Part shown: positions 1-6,626 of the stretch, one piece after another
How the letters are laid out: the number at the start of each line of letters is the position of its first letter
How positions within the stretch are numbered: position 1 is the first letter of the stretch
Assembly: GCA_035534235.1 (NCBI GenBank)
Contig: DATLSH010000069.1
Coordinates: 1-17,343, forward strand
DNA: 17,343 bases
Source of the DNA: Bog-473 sp035534235
Lineage (GTDB): Bacteria > Actinomycetota > Acidimicrobiia > Acidimicrobiales > RAAP-2
Reading direction: 5' to 3'
Notes under the pieces: model-generated
What the model saw: only the letters and a program-made list of their open reading frames with translations
What the model was told of the DNA's origin: nothing
Databases searched by the model: none
Program-made: the position numbers and the translations under genes

Positions 1-1
1 G

Positions 2-391
2 CTCGACCGCCACGGGGGACGGGAGATCAAGGTCCAAGGGGACGGGTTCATGGTCGCCTTCGGAGGCGTGGCGCGCGCGCTGCGCTGCGCCGTCGACATC
101 CAGCGGGCCTTCGAGATCTACTCCCGAGAGCATCCGCAGGAGCCCATAGCGGTCCACATCGGCGTGCACACCGGGGATGCCGTCCAGGAGGATGACGACT
201 TCTTGGGGCATACGGTGATCGTGGCCAGCCGGTTGGCCGCCGTGGCCAGTCCCGGGGAGATCCTGGTCTCGTCGCTGTCGGAGCAGCTGGTCCAGGGCAG
301 CGGCGAGTTCCGTTTCGTCGGGCATCGCGAAGCCGAGCTCAAGGGCATGACGCGGACGCAGCATTCCGCCACGCTCGCCTGGGCCGACTGA
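2..391 (+). CDS. Class III adenylate/guanylate cyclase, C-terminal part (5' truncated by window)
   Basis: The reading frame is already open at base 2 and gives 129 residues before TGA at 389-391, so the true start lies outside the window. The visible part is the second half of a class III nucleotide cyclase catalytic domain. The segment EIKVQGDGFMVAF carries the usual substrate-contacting Lys and the second metal-binding Asp (in GDG). It is followed by a HIGVHTGDA strand and by VIVASRLAAVASPGEILVS, which contains the conserved transition-state Arg. The product would make cAMP (the Lys argues for ATP) from ATP in the cytoplasm. The first metal Asp and any sensor domain are upstream and cannot be seen. 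It resembles the cyclase half of the gene at 12394-13727 but keeps the Lys which that one lacks. The family call is secure; the full architecture is unknown. Confidence 0.88.
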   Translation, partial: LDRHGGREIKVQGDGFMVAFGGVARALRCAVDIQRAFEIYSREHPQEPIAVHIGVHTGDAVQEDDDFLGHTVIVASRLAAVASPGEILVSSLSEQLVQGSGEFRFVGHREAELKGMTRTQHSATLAWAD

Positions 392-445
392 CCCTTTCCG
401 ACGCGGATTCGTTGCGTTCCTTCCCAACGGGATTGGTCCTCCCTG

Positions 446-451
446 TATCCT
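446..451 (+). promoter_or_regulatory. Possible -10 box (TATCCT) in the MFS leader
   Basis: TATCCT fits the actinobacterial TANNNT -10 pattern and lies 6 bases before an ATG at 458. That spacing is the one seen at other apparent leaderless starts in this window. The ATG opens only a three-codon frame (Met-Phe-Arg-stop) in a different frame from the MFS gene, which starts at 622. If real, the transcript would have a 164-base leader with a mini-ORF at its 5' end and a GC-rich imperfect hairpin (485-493 with 504-511). No convincing -35 was found. The rest of 392-621 shows nothing else. Confidence 0.22.
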
Positions 452-621
452 CGCCTCATGTTCCGCTGAGTCCCGCCCCGACGAGGCGCCGCGCCCTTCC
501 GGACGCGCGCCGATCTCCGCCCGCTGCGATCCGGACCTGCAGGCATCGCCGAGCCCCCACTCTGCTGCCGTGTCCCGCGCCACCGCGCGCGACCGAAGCC
601 GAAGCCCACCCGTCAACCACC

Positions 622-1965
622 ATGCCCAAAACCATGACCTTGCCCACCGAACAGGCCCACCGGGCCGACCATACCGACCACGCCACCGCGGTGAAGGGGC
701 GGGCCACCGAGGTGGCCCCCGCTGCCCGCGCCCCGAGGGCGGGGCGCGCCCTCCGGCTCGCCACAGCCATGCAGGTGGTGGCGGCGGCCGGCAACGGTCT
801 GGCCTACGTGGCCCTCTCGCTGCGTGTCTACCAGGAGACTCGCTCGACCGTCGCCGTCACCATGGTCCTCATGGCCGGTGGGCTGCCGGTGTTCCTGCTG
901 GCTCCCGTGTCGGGCCTGCTGTTGGATCGGCTGCCGATGGGACGCCTGATGGCCTCGGCCGCCCTGTTCGTGGCGGCCGCTCTGGCCGCGCTGGCCTTCA
1001 CCCACTCGCTGAGGGCCATCGTGGCGCTGGCCCTCTGCTTCGGAGCGGCCGACAGCGTGCTGCAGCCCGGCCTGACCGCCGCCATCCCCCGGCTGGCCGG
1101 GCGCGTGCCGCTGGTGCGGGCCACCAGCCGGCTCCAGGGAGCCGCCATGGGCGGGACCGCCCTCGGTCCGTTGCTGGCGGGCGTCATCGGGAGCATCGGT
1201 GGCGTGACGACGGCCCTCCTCCTCGATGCCGGGGTGTCGGTCATCTTCGCCCTCGGGATCCTGATGCTGGGATTGCACGGGCGGGGTGCCTCGGCTCCGG
1301 CCAGCGCCGATGACGGCATGACCGCGGGTGTCCGCTACCTCCGCCGCGACCGGCCCATGGGCCTGCTCGTCCTGGTGGTGTCGTCTGTGATCGCCTTCAT
1401 GGGCGTCACCATGGTGGCCGAGGTCTTCCTGGCCGAGAAGCTGCTCCACGGTGGCACCACCGGCTTCGCCCTGCTCGTCACGGCCTGGACCGGTGGCATG
1501 ACGCTGGGGACGGTGATCGCCGGCCGGCTTCCCCCTCGGGCCCTGGCCCCGGGCATTGTGGTCAGCCTGGTGGTGCTTGGCCTCGGCGTGTCCGCCGGCG
1601 CGCTGTCGCCCGCCATGTGGATGGCCATCGCGGCCTACGGCATCGGCGGCATCGGTGACGGGGTGCAGATGGTGGGCGCCCGCACCCTGCTTCTCCAGCG
1701 GGCGCCCGGGCACCTGGCGGGTCGTGCCTGCGCCGTCTTCGCCGGCATGACCTTCGGGGCGGTGTCGGTGGGCATGGCCGCCGCCGCGCCGCTAGTGGCG
1801 CTGCTCGGCGTCCGGGGTGCCCTCCTGGCCGCCGGGGTGGGGTCCGTGGGGGCCGCCGTGGCCGCACTGGCGCTGGGCCTCCACCGCCTGCGGGGTGAAG
1901 CCCCCTTGGCGCTGACCGCAGCTGATGCGGGCTCGCTGGCGCCGGGGAGCCCGGCCCTGATCTAA
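622..1965 (+). CDS. MFS transporter (EntS/MFS_3-like exporter)
   Basis: A 447-residue membrane protein with a hydrophilic N-terminus of about 45 residues, followed by many hydrophobic helices from residue ~48 to ~435, consistent with 12 transmembrane segments. The first cytoplasmic loop, GLLLDRLPMGRLM (about residues 98-110), matches the MFS motif with Asp-Arg (102-103) followed by Gly-Arg. Overall it resembles MFS_3/EntS-type drug or siderophore exporters; the substrate cannot be told. The frame stays open further upstream, but that stretch is a low-complexity Pro/Arg sequence without membrane character, so the ATG at 622 is preferred. No Shine-Dalgarno sequence is visible there, so a start at ATG 769 is possible. 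It is unlikely to be co-transcribed with the cyclase remnant 230 bases upstream. Its stop codon touches the palindrome that precedes the next operon. Confidence 0.85.
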   Translation: MPKTMTLPTEQAHRADHTDHATAVKGRATEVAPAARAPRAGRALRLATAMQVVAAAGNGLAYVALSLRVYQETRSTVAVTMVLMAGGLPVFLLAPVSGLLLDRLPMGRLMASAALFVAAALAALAFTHSLRAIVALALCFGAADSVLQPGLTAAIPRLAGRVPLVRATSRLQGAAMGGTALGPLLAGVIGSIGGVTTALLLDAGVSVIFALGILMLGLHGRGASAPASADDGMTAGVRYLRRDRPMGLLVLVVSSVIAFMGVTMVAEVFLAEKLLHGGTTGFALLVTAWTGGMTLGTVIAGRLPPRALAPGIVVSLVVLGLGVSAGALSPAMWMAIAAYGIGGIGDGVQMVGARTLLLQRAPGHLAGRACAVFAGMTFGAVSVGMAAAAPLVALLGVRGALLAAGVGSVGAAVAALALGLHRLRGEAPLALTAADAGSLAPGSPALI

Positions 1966-1983
1966 TCTGACGGGTAGTCAGAT
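1965..1983. promoter_or_regulatory. Perfect 7-bp inverted repeat, candidate operator of the acyl-CoA operon
   Basis: ATCTGAC, five spacer bases GGGTA, then GTCAGAT: perfect arms, 19 bp in all. It overlaps the last base of the MFS stop codon and ends 58 bases before the acyl-CoA dehydrogenase ATG at 2042. Size and symmetry fit a TetR-family dimer site, and acyl-CoA catabolism operons in actinobacteria are commonly controlled by such repressors. TAATCT at 1963-1968 could be a -10 box, which would place the palindrome at the transcription start. No regulator gene is adjacent. The repeat is seen directly; its role is inferred. Confidence 0.5.
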
Positions 1984-2041
1984 CCTGTGACAGGCCCGGT
2001 GCTCCCGGCGCCGTCCATCCGGCCCCGGAGGTCACCGCCCC

Positions 2042-3223
2042 ATGGAGTTCGAGTTCTCCGACGAGCAGGTCGCGTTCGTCAAAGAGGTGGAGGCCTTCCT
2101 CAATGCCAATGACGACCCGGACGTGTTCGACCTGACCAGGGAGAACATGGCCCAGATCGTCGACACGCCCAAGAGACGCGCCTTCATGGCGTCCCTCGGT
2201 GCGCGGGGCTGGCTGGGCATGACCTGGCCGGCCGAGTACGGGGGCCAGGAAGGCGAGGGCGTCTACGAGTACCTGCTCAATGAGCAGCTGGCCGGGCGGG
2301 GCGGGCCCCAGATCGGCAAGGGGGTCGGCATTATCGGCAAGACCCTCATCCGCCACGGCAACGAGCGCCTCAAGGCGGAGTTCCTCCCCAAGATCCTGCG
2401 CAACGCGGTGGAGTTCGCCGTCGGGTACTCAGAGCCCAACGCCGGGTCGGACGCTGCGTCCATGCAGCTGCGGGCCACCAAGGTGGAGGGAGGGTGGGTT
2501 CTCAACGGGCAGAAGACCTGGACCACATCGGCCCATTTCGCCGAGTGGTACTGGGTGGGCGCCCGCACGGACACCGAGGCGCCCAAGCATGCCGGCATCA
2601 CCCTGTTCCTGGTTCCCATCGACCAGCCGAGCATCACGGTGAACGCCATCTGGACCATGGGCGACGAGCGCACTAACGAGGTGTTCCTCAACGACGTATT
2701 CGTTCCCGACGATTATGTGGTCGGAGAGCTGAATCGGGGATTCCAGTACATCTCCGAGGCTCTGGACTTGGAGCGGTTCACCATGTTCACCTTCGCGCCC
2801 ATCGCCCAGCGCTTCGAGCTGCTGACCGAGTACGTGCGCACCACGGTCCGCGATGGCGTGCCCCTTCGCGACGACCCCATCGTCCGCCAGCGGCTGGCCC
2901 AGCTGGCCACCCAGCTGGAGGTGGCGCGGGTCATGGGGCTGAAGTTCGTGTTCGAAGCGGGGAAGGGCGGGGCGGCGCCGACCGCGGAGGCCTCTGAGTA
3001 CAAGCTCTTCGCCACTGAGCTCTCCAAGCGCCTGGCCAACGCCGCCATGGACATCGCCGGTCCGGGGAGCCAACTTCGGGTCAAGACCGAAGAAGCCCCC
3101 ATGGCCGGGCGATCCGAGTCGACCTACCGCTACACGGTGATCGACACCATCGGCGGCGGCGCCTCGGAGATTCAGAAGAACATCATCGCCCGGCGCAAGC
3201 TGGGGTTGCCCAAGAATTTCTGA
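2042..3223 (+). CDS. Acyl-CoA dehydrogenase, FadE26/FadE28-like subunit
   Basis: A 393-residue flavoprotein of the acyl-CoA dehydrogenase family, which introduces a C2-C3 double bond into an acyl-CoA using FAD. Seen: the FAD-binding region GYSEPNAGSDAASMQLRA (about 128-145), NGQKTWTTSA (155-164), LDLERF with Glu244 where isovaleryl-CoA-dehydrogenase-type enzymes keep their base, and the C-terminal IGGGASEIQKNIIARR. Starts at ATG 2042 with GGAGG at 2027-2031. The middle helix lacks the common R-x-QF motif and instead reads DGVPLRDDPIVRQRLA, typical of actinobacterial FadE proteins that form alpha2beta2 complexes with a second, different subunit. The gene at 5476 is the obvious partner. It is first in a five-gene operon and the next gene begins 4 bases after its stop. 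The substrate is not known; branched or steroid side-chain acyl-CoA is an inference. Confidence 0.93.
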   Translation: MEFEFSDEQVAFVKEVEAFLNANDDPDVFDLTRENMAQIVDTPKRRAFMASLGARGWLGMTWPAEYGGQEGEGVYEYLLNEQLAGRGGPQIGKGVGIIGKTLIRHGNERLKAEFLPKILRNAVEFAVGYSEPNAGSDAASMQLRATKVEGGWVLNGQKTWTTSAHFAEWYWVGARTDTEAPKHAGITLFLVPIDQPSITVNAIWTMGDERTNEVFLNDVFVPDDYVVGELNRGFQYISEALDLERFTMFTFAPIAQRFELLTEYVRTTVRDGVPLRDDPIVRQRLAQLATQLEVARVMGLKFVFEAGKGGAAPTAEASEYKLFATELSKRLANAAMDIAGPGSQLRVKTEEAPMAGRSESTYRYTVIDTIGGGASEIQKNIIARRKLGLPKNF

Positions 3224-3227
3224 TCCA

Positions 3228-4409
3228 TTGCCGGCCTCCCCGTCCCCCACCGGACCCCTGCGCGGGATCACCGTCCTCGACCTCTCCACCGTCGGGCCGG
3301 CGGCACGCTGCACGCGCCTGCTGGCGGACTATGGCGCCATGGTGGTGAAGGTCGGGCCGGTACCCTCAGCTGATGCCACACCGATAGAGCCCTCCTTCTT
3401 CGCGTACAGCGGCCACCGCGGCATGCGCCGGATCCTGGTCGACCTGAAGGACGAAGAGGGGCGCGCGGCGTTCCTGGCGCTGGCGACGTCGGCTGATGTC
3501 GTGGTGGAGAGCTTCCGGCCCGGCGTGGTCGACCGCCTGGGCATCGGTTACCAGGCGGTGACGGCGCGCAACCCGGGCATCGTCTACTGCTCGACCAGTG
3601 GCTATGGCCAGGAGGGACCCCATGCCCAATGGGCCGGTCATGACCTCAACTACCTGGCGGTCGGTGGCTTCCTGGCCATGAGCACGCCGGGCGCCGATGG
3701 CGGACCGCCCCTGCCCGGCGCCACCATTGCCGACGCCGCCGCCGGAGGGATGCAGGCCGCCCTGGCCATCATCGCCGCCCTGGCCGGCCGCACCGCTACG
3801 GGCCAGGGCGTCTTCCTCGATGTTTCGGTCGCCGACGGCGTCCTGTGGCTCATGTCGCTCCCGATAGACGAGCACCTGGCGCTGGGCAACGCGCCCGAGC
3901 CCGGGCACGACGTGCTCTCCGGCCGCTACGCCTGCTATGGCACCTACCGGGCGGGCGACGGCAAGTGGTTGGCCGTCGGTGCCATTGAGGCCAAGTTCTT
4001 CGCCAACCTGTGCCGGGCCGTCGGATGTCCCGACCTCATTCCGGCCCAGTTGGATCCTGACGCACAACCCGCGCTACGTGCGGCGCTCTCCGCTGCCTTC
4101 GCCACCCGTGACCGTGACGAGTGGGTGGAGTTGCTGGGCGGTGCCGACACCTGCGTGACCGCCGTGCTGGCCGTGGCCGAAATCGCAGCTGACCCCCAAT
4201 TCGGCGCCCGGGGCGTGGTACGGGAGGTCGTACATCCGACCGAGGGAGCCATGGCACAGCTGGGACCCCTCCTGGCCGGCATGGATAGGGCGGTGGGCGC
4301 GGCACCCCTGCCCGACATGGACCGGACCGACACCGAACATCTCCTCAAGGTTGCGGGAGTCGACGGTGGCACCATCGCCCGGTGGGTGTCGCGGCGGGTG
4401 GTGGCGTGA
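3228..4409 (+). CDS. Family III CoA-transferase / alpha-methylacyl-CoA racemase (CaiB/BaiF)
   Basis: A 393-residue CaiB/BaiF-fold protein. STSGYGQEGPHAQWAGHDLNYLAV (about 122-144) and IADAAAGGM (about 167-175) match the racemase branch, whose catalytic pair is the His of GHD (His138 here) and a downstream Asp (Asp169). The members either move CoA between acids or epimerise 2-methylacyl-CoA so that stereospecific dehydrogenases can act. The second role suits this operon, next to acyl-CoA dehydrogenases and MaoC hydratases. Start chosen at TTG 3228, four bases after the preceding stop, because the conserved LRGITVLDLS begins at residue 11 and no ATG or GTG lies nearby. The end overlaps the next gene by four bases (GTGA at 4406-4409), implying translational coupling. 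The family is firm; racemase versus transferase is a moderate call. Confidence 0.9.
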   Translation: MPASPSPTGPLRGITVLDLSTVGPAARCTRLLADYGAMVVKVGPVPSADATPIEPSFFAYSGHRGMRRILVDLKDEEGRAAFLALATSADVVVESFRPGVVDRLGIGYQAVTARNPGIVYCSTSGYGQEGPHAQWAGHDLNYLAVGGFLAMSTPGADGGPPLPGATIADAAAGGMQAALAIIAALAGRTATGQGVFLDVSVADGVLWLMSLPIDEHLALGNAPEPGHDVLSGRYACYGTYRAGDGKWLAVGAIEAKFFANLCRAVGCPDLIPAQLDPDAQPALRAALSAAFATRDRDEWVELLGGADTCVTAVLAVAEIAADPQFGARGVVREVVHPTEGAMAQLGPLLAGMDRAVGAAPLPDMDRTDTEHLLKVAGVDGGTIARWVSRRVVA

Positions 4410-4939
4410 CCCGGCCCGATCCCCTGGCCCAGGCCCTGGCGCTGGTCGGCCGGGAGCAATACCCCGAAACGGGCGATTTCCCGGTTGAGCGGGGCTACGT
4501 CTGGACGTCGTGCGCCTCGGTGGAGAACGGCAATCCTCTCTTCTGGGACGACGAGGTGGCTGCGGCGCTCACCGACGGCCCCATCGCGCCTCCCACCATG
4601 GTGTCGGTCTGGTTCCGGCCCCACCACTGGGCTCCGGGGCGCACAGAGGTGGCCCTGCCCCTTCAGGTCCACTTCGACCTCAAGGAGATGTTCGGCCTGC
4701 CCGAAGCGGTGATGACCGACAACACCATTGAGTTCCACACCCCGGTCCGCATGGGCGACGTCCTGTGTACGCACCAGGTCCTGCGATCGATCAGCGAGGA
4801 GAAGACGACGAGGTTGGGCACGGGTCGCTTCTGGGTCATTGAGGTCGTCTACACCAATCAGGCCGGTGACCTGGTGGCCGTCGAGTCCTACACCGGGTTC
4901 GGCTACCAACGGCCGACCGGAGCCGGTGCGCCCTCATGA
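4406..4939 (+). CDS. MaoC-fold (N-terminal half type) dehydratase subunit lacking the catalytic His
   Basis: A 177-residue hot-dog protein resembling the FAS1-like/MaoC N-terminal domain family. The GTG at 4406 is chosen because it overlaps the upstream stop in GTGA. The active-site helix region reads CASVENGNPLFWDD (about 36-49): the usual Asp-x4-His hydratase pair is replaced by Glu/Asn and Phe, so this subunit is probably not catalytic by itself. In the mycobacterial steroid-side-chain enzyme ChsH1-ChsH2, one MaoC-like subunit binds substrate while the other supplies the catalytic residues; the next gene keeps both residues, so the two likely form such a heteromer. Unlike ChsH2 there is no C-terminal DUF35 (OB-fold) domain. 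It ends in ATGA (4936-4939), overlapping the next start. Confidence 0.85.
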   Translation: MTRPDPLAQALALVGREQYPETGDFPVERGYVWTSCASVENGNPLFWDDEVAAALTDGPIAPPTMVSVWFRPHHWAPGRTEVALPLQVHFDLKEMFGLPEAVMTDNTIEFHTPVRMGDVLCTHQVLRSISEEKTTRLGTGRFWVIEVVYTNQAGDLVAVESYTGFGYQRPTGAGAPS

Positions 4940-5436
4940 CCTCGCTCACCCCACGCCTGCTCCTGGCCGACGTCGCCGCCGGTGACGTGCTGCCGGAACT
5001 CGCCTACGACGTGACGGCGACCACCGTGGTCCTCGGCGCCCTGGCCACCCGGGACTGGCGGCCCATGCACCATGACAAGGACTTCGCCGTCAACCGCAAC
5101 GGCACCCGGGACATCTTCTTGAACACGCCCAACCAGGCGGCCTGGTTCGAGCGCTACCTCACCGACTGGAGCGGTCCCCATGGACGGCTGGGACGGGTCA
5201 CGTTCCGGATGTCGGGCTCGGTCTTCCCGGGCGACACCATGACCCTGCGCGGAGTGGTGGAGTCGACCGAGGTCGACGGGACCGGCTGCGGTTTCGCCAC
5301 CGTGGCGGTCAACCTGGCGGTCGGGGGCCACACCAAGACCACCTGCACCGCCCGTATCGCGTTGCCCTGCGCGGCCGGGGACAACCCCTGGGCCCGAAGC
5401 GGCGACCGCTGGCTCCCCTCGCCGGCATCGCCGTGA
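4936..5436 (+). CDS. MaoC-like enoyl-CoA hydratase, catalytic subunit
   Basis: A 166-residue hot-dog protein of the MaoC dehydratase family. ATRDWRPMHHDKDFA (about 37-51) contains Asp40 and His45 with the Asp-x4-His spacing of R-specific enoyl-CoA hydratases, so it is expected to add water across a 2-enoyl-CoA. The core continues with MSGSVFPGDTMTLRG (about 94-108), the usual 'G.V.PGD.L' strand. Its ATG at 4936 overlaps the stop of the preceding MaoC-fold gene by four bases, supporting coupled synthesis and a heteromeric enzyme. A gap of 39 bases separates it from the second acyl-CoA dehydrogenase. The hydration product would be a 3-hydroxyacyl-CoA; the enzyme for the next step is not in the window. 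Confidence 0.88.
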   Translation: MTSLTPRLLLADVAAGDVLPELAYDVTATTVVLGALATRDWRPMHHDKDFAVNRNGTRDIFLNTPNQAAWFERYLTDWSGPHGRLGRVTFRMSGSVFPGDTMTLRGVVESTEVDGTGCGFATVAVNLAVGGHTKTTCTARIALPCAAGDNPWARSGDRWLPSPASP

Positions 5437-5475
5437 CCGTCGTGACCCGCGCCCCATCCCGTAGGAGGTACCACC

Positions 5476-6603
5476 GTGTTGGATCTTGACTTCAGCCCGG
5501 AGCAGGAGATGCTCCGGCAGACGGCACGCGATGTGCTGGATCGCCATTGCCCGCTCGATGTCGTGCGCGCCATGGAGGACAACCCGACCGGCTACCCCCT
5601 GTCCCTGTGGGCACAGATGGGCCAGCTGGACCTCATCGGGCTCATGCTGCCCGAAGAGTGCGGGGGTTCGGGAATGACCTTGGTGGAGGGCGTCGCGCTC
5701 TACGAGGAGCTGGGGAGGGCACTGGCCCCGACCCCGCATTTCGAGAGCGCCGTCCTTTCCGGTGGGGTTCTCGCCGCAGCCGGGAGTGATGCCCAGAAGG
5801 CCCGGTGGCTGGGAGCGATCGCTTCGGGAGAGAGCATCCTTACGCCGGCCTGGCTGGAGCCCGAGAACGGGTTCTCCGCTCGTGGGGTCGCCCTCCGCGC
5901 CACAGCCGAGGGGAGCGGGTTCCGCCTCAACGGGGTGAAGCGCCATGTGGCCTTCGCCGCCGCCGCGGACCGCCTCGTGGTGCTGGCCCGGACCGGCGAC
6001 GAGGAGGGTTGCATCGACCTCTTCCTGGTGGACCCCACCGCCGTCGGAGTGAGCCTGCGCCAGCAGTTCACCATCGCGTCGGACACCCAGTACGAGGTCA
6101 CCTTCACCGACGTCGCGGTGACCGCGGAGGATCGCGTCGGGCCGGCCGGCACGGGGTGGGAAAGTTGGCAGGCGGTGCTGGAAGGCGGCCTGGTCCTCCT
6201 GGGCGCCCAGGCCGTCGGCGGGGCGCGCTACGCGCTGGAGATCACCACGCAGTACGCCAAGGACCGCCACCAATTCGACAAGCCCCTGGGGGCGTTCCAG
6301 GCTCTGGCCCACAACCTGTCCGACGCAGTGACCGCCCTCGACGGGGCAGAGCAGCTGGTGCACGAGGCGGCCTGGGCCGGAGCCAAAGGCCGATCACTGG
6401 CCTCACTGGCCCCGATGGCCAAGCTGTTCGCCTGCTTCACCTACCGGGACATCACCGCCATGGCCCAGCAGATCTTCGGTGGGATCGGGTTCACCCTCGA
6501 CTTCGATATCCAGCTCTACTTCCGGCGCGCCAAGCAGCAGCAGGTGATGTGGGCGGACGACCGTGCGCTGGAGGCCGCCGTGGCCGCCGCCCTGCTCGAC
6601 TGA
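5476..6603 (+). CDS. Acyl-CoA dehydrogenase, FadE27/FadE29-like second subunit
   Basis: A 375-residue acyl-CoA dehydrogenase homologue, different from the one at 2042. Seen: LMLPEECGGSGMTLVEG (about 56-72), YAKDRHQFDKPLGAFQALAH (about 260-279), where Arg264 and the QF belong to the FAD-binding helix, and the C-terminal FGGIGFTLDFDIQLYFRRAK. Start is GTG 5476 with AGGAGG at 5463-5468, seven bases away, the best ribosome binding site in the operon. Alignment by eye puts a Gly at the position of the isovaleryl-type catalytic Glu (nearest is Glu236), as expected for the partner subunit in a FadE heteromer where the other chain supplies the base. It closes the operon. Function as a partner of the 2042 product is inferred from operon structure and family behaviour. 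Confidence 0.92.
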   Translation: MLDLDFSPEQEMLRQTARDVLDRHCPLDVVRAMEDNPTGYPLSLWAQMGQLDLIGLMLPEECGGSGMTLVEGVALYEELGRALAPTPHFESAVLSGGVLAAAGSDAQKARWLGAIASGESILTPAWLEPENGFSARGVALRATAEGSGFRLNGVKRHVAFAAAADRLVVLARTGDEEGCIDLFLVDPTAVGVSLRQQFTIASDTQYEVTFTDVAVTAEDRVGPAGTGWESWQAVLEGGLVLLGAQAVGGARYALEITTQYAKDRHQFDKPLGAFQALAHNLSDAVTALDGAEQLVHEAAWAGAKGRSLASLAPMAKLFACFTYRDITAMAQQIFGGIGFTLDFDIQLYFRRAKQQQVMWADDRALEAAVAAALLD

Positions 6604-6626
6604 CTCGCCTGCACGCTCCCGGCGCC

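Noticed and set aside
412..621. Longer N-terminus of the MFS gene (517 residues)
   Set aside because: The added 70 residues are Pro/Arg-rich low complexity with no membrane or domain character; ATG 622 gives a more normal length.
5805..6626. Extension of the glycosylase frame back into the second acyl-CoA dehydrogenase
   Set aside because: It lies in another frame of a clearly conserved dehydrogenase and is rich in Arg, Gly and Pro, as expected for out-of-frame high-GC sequence.
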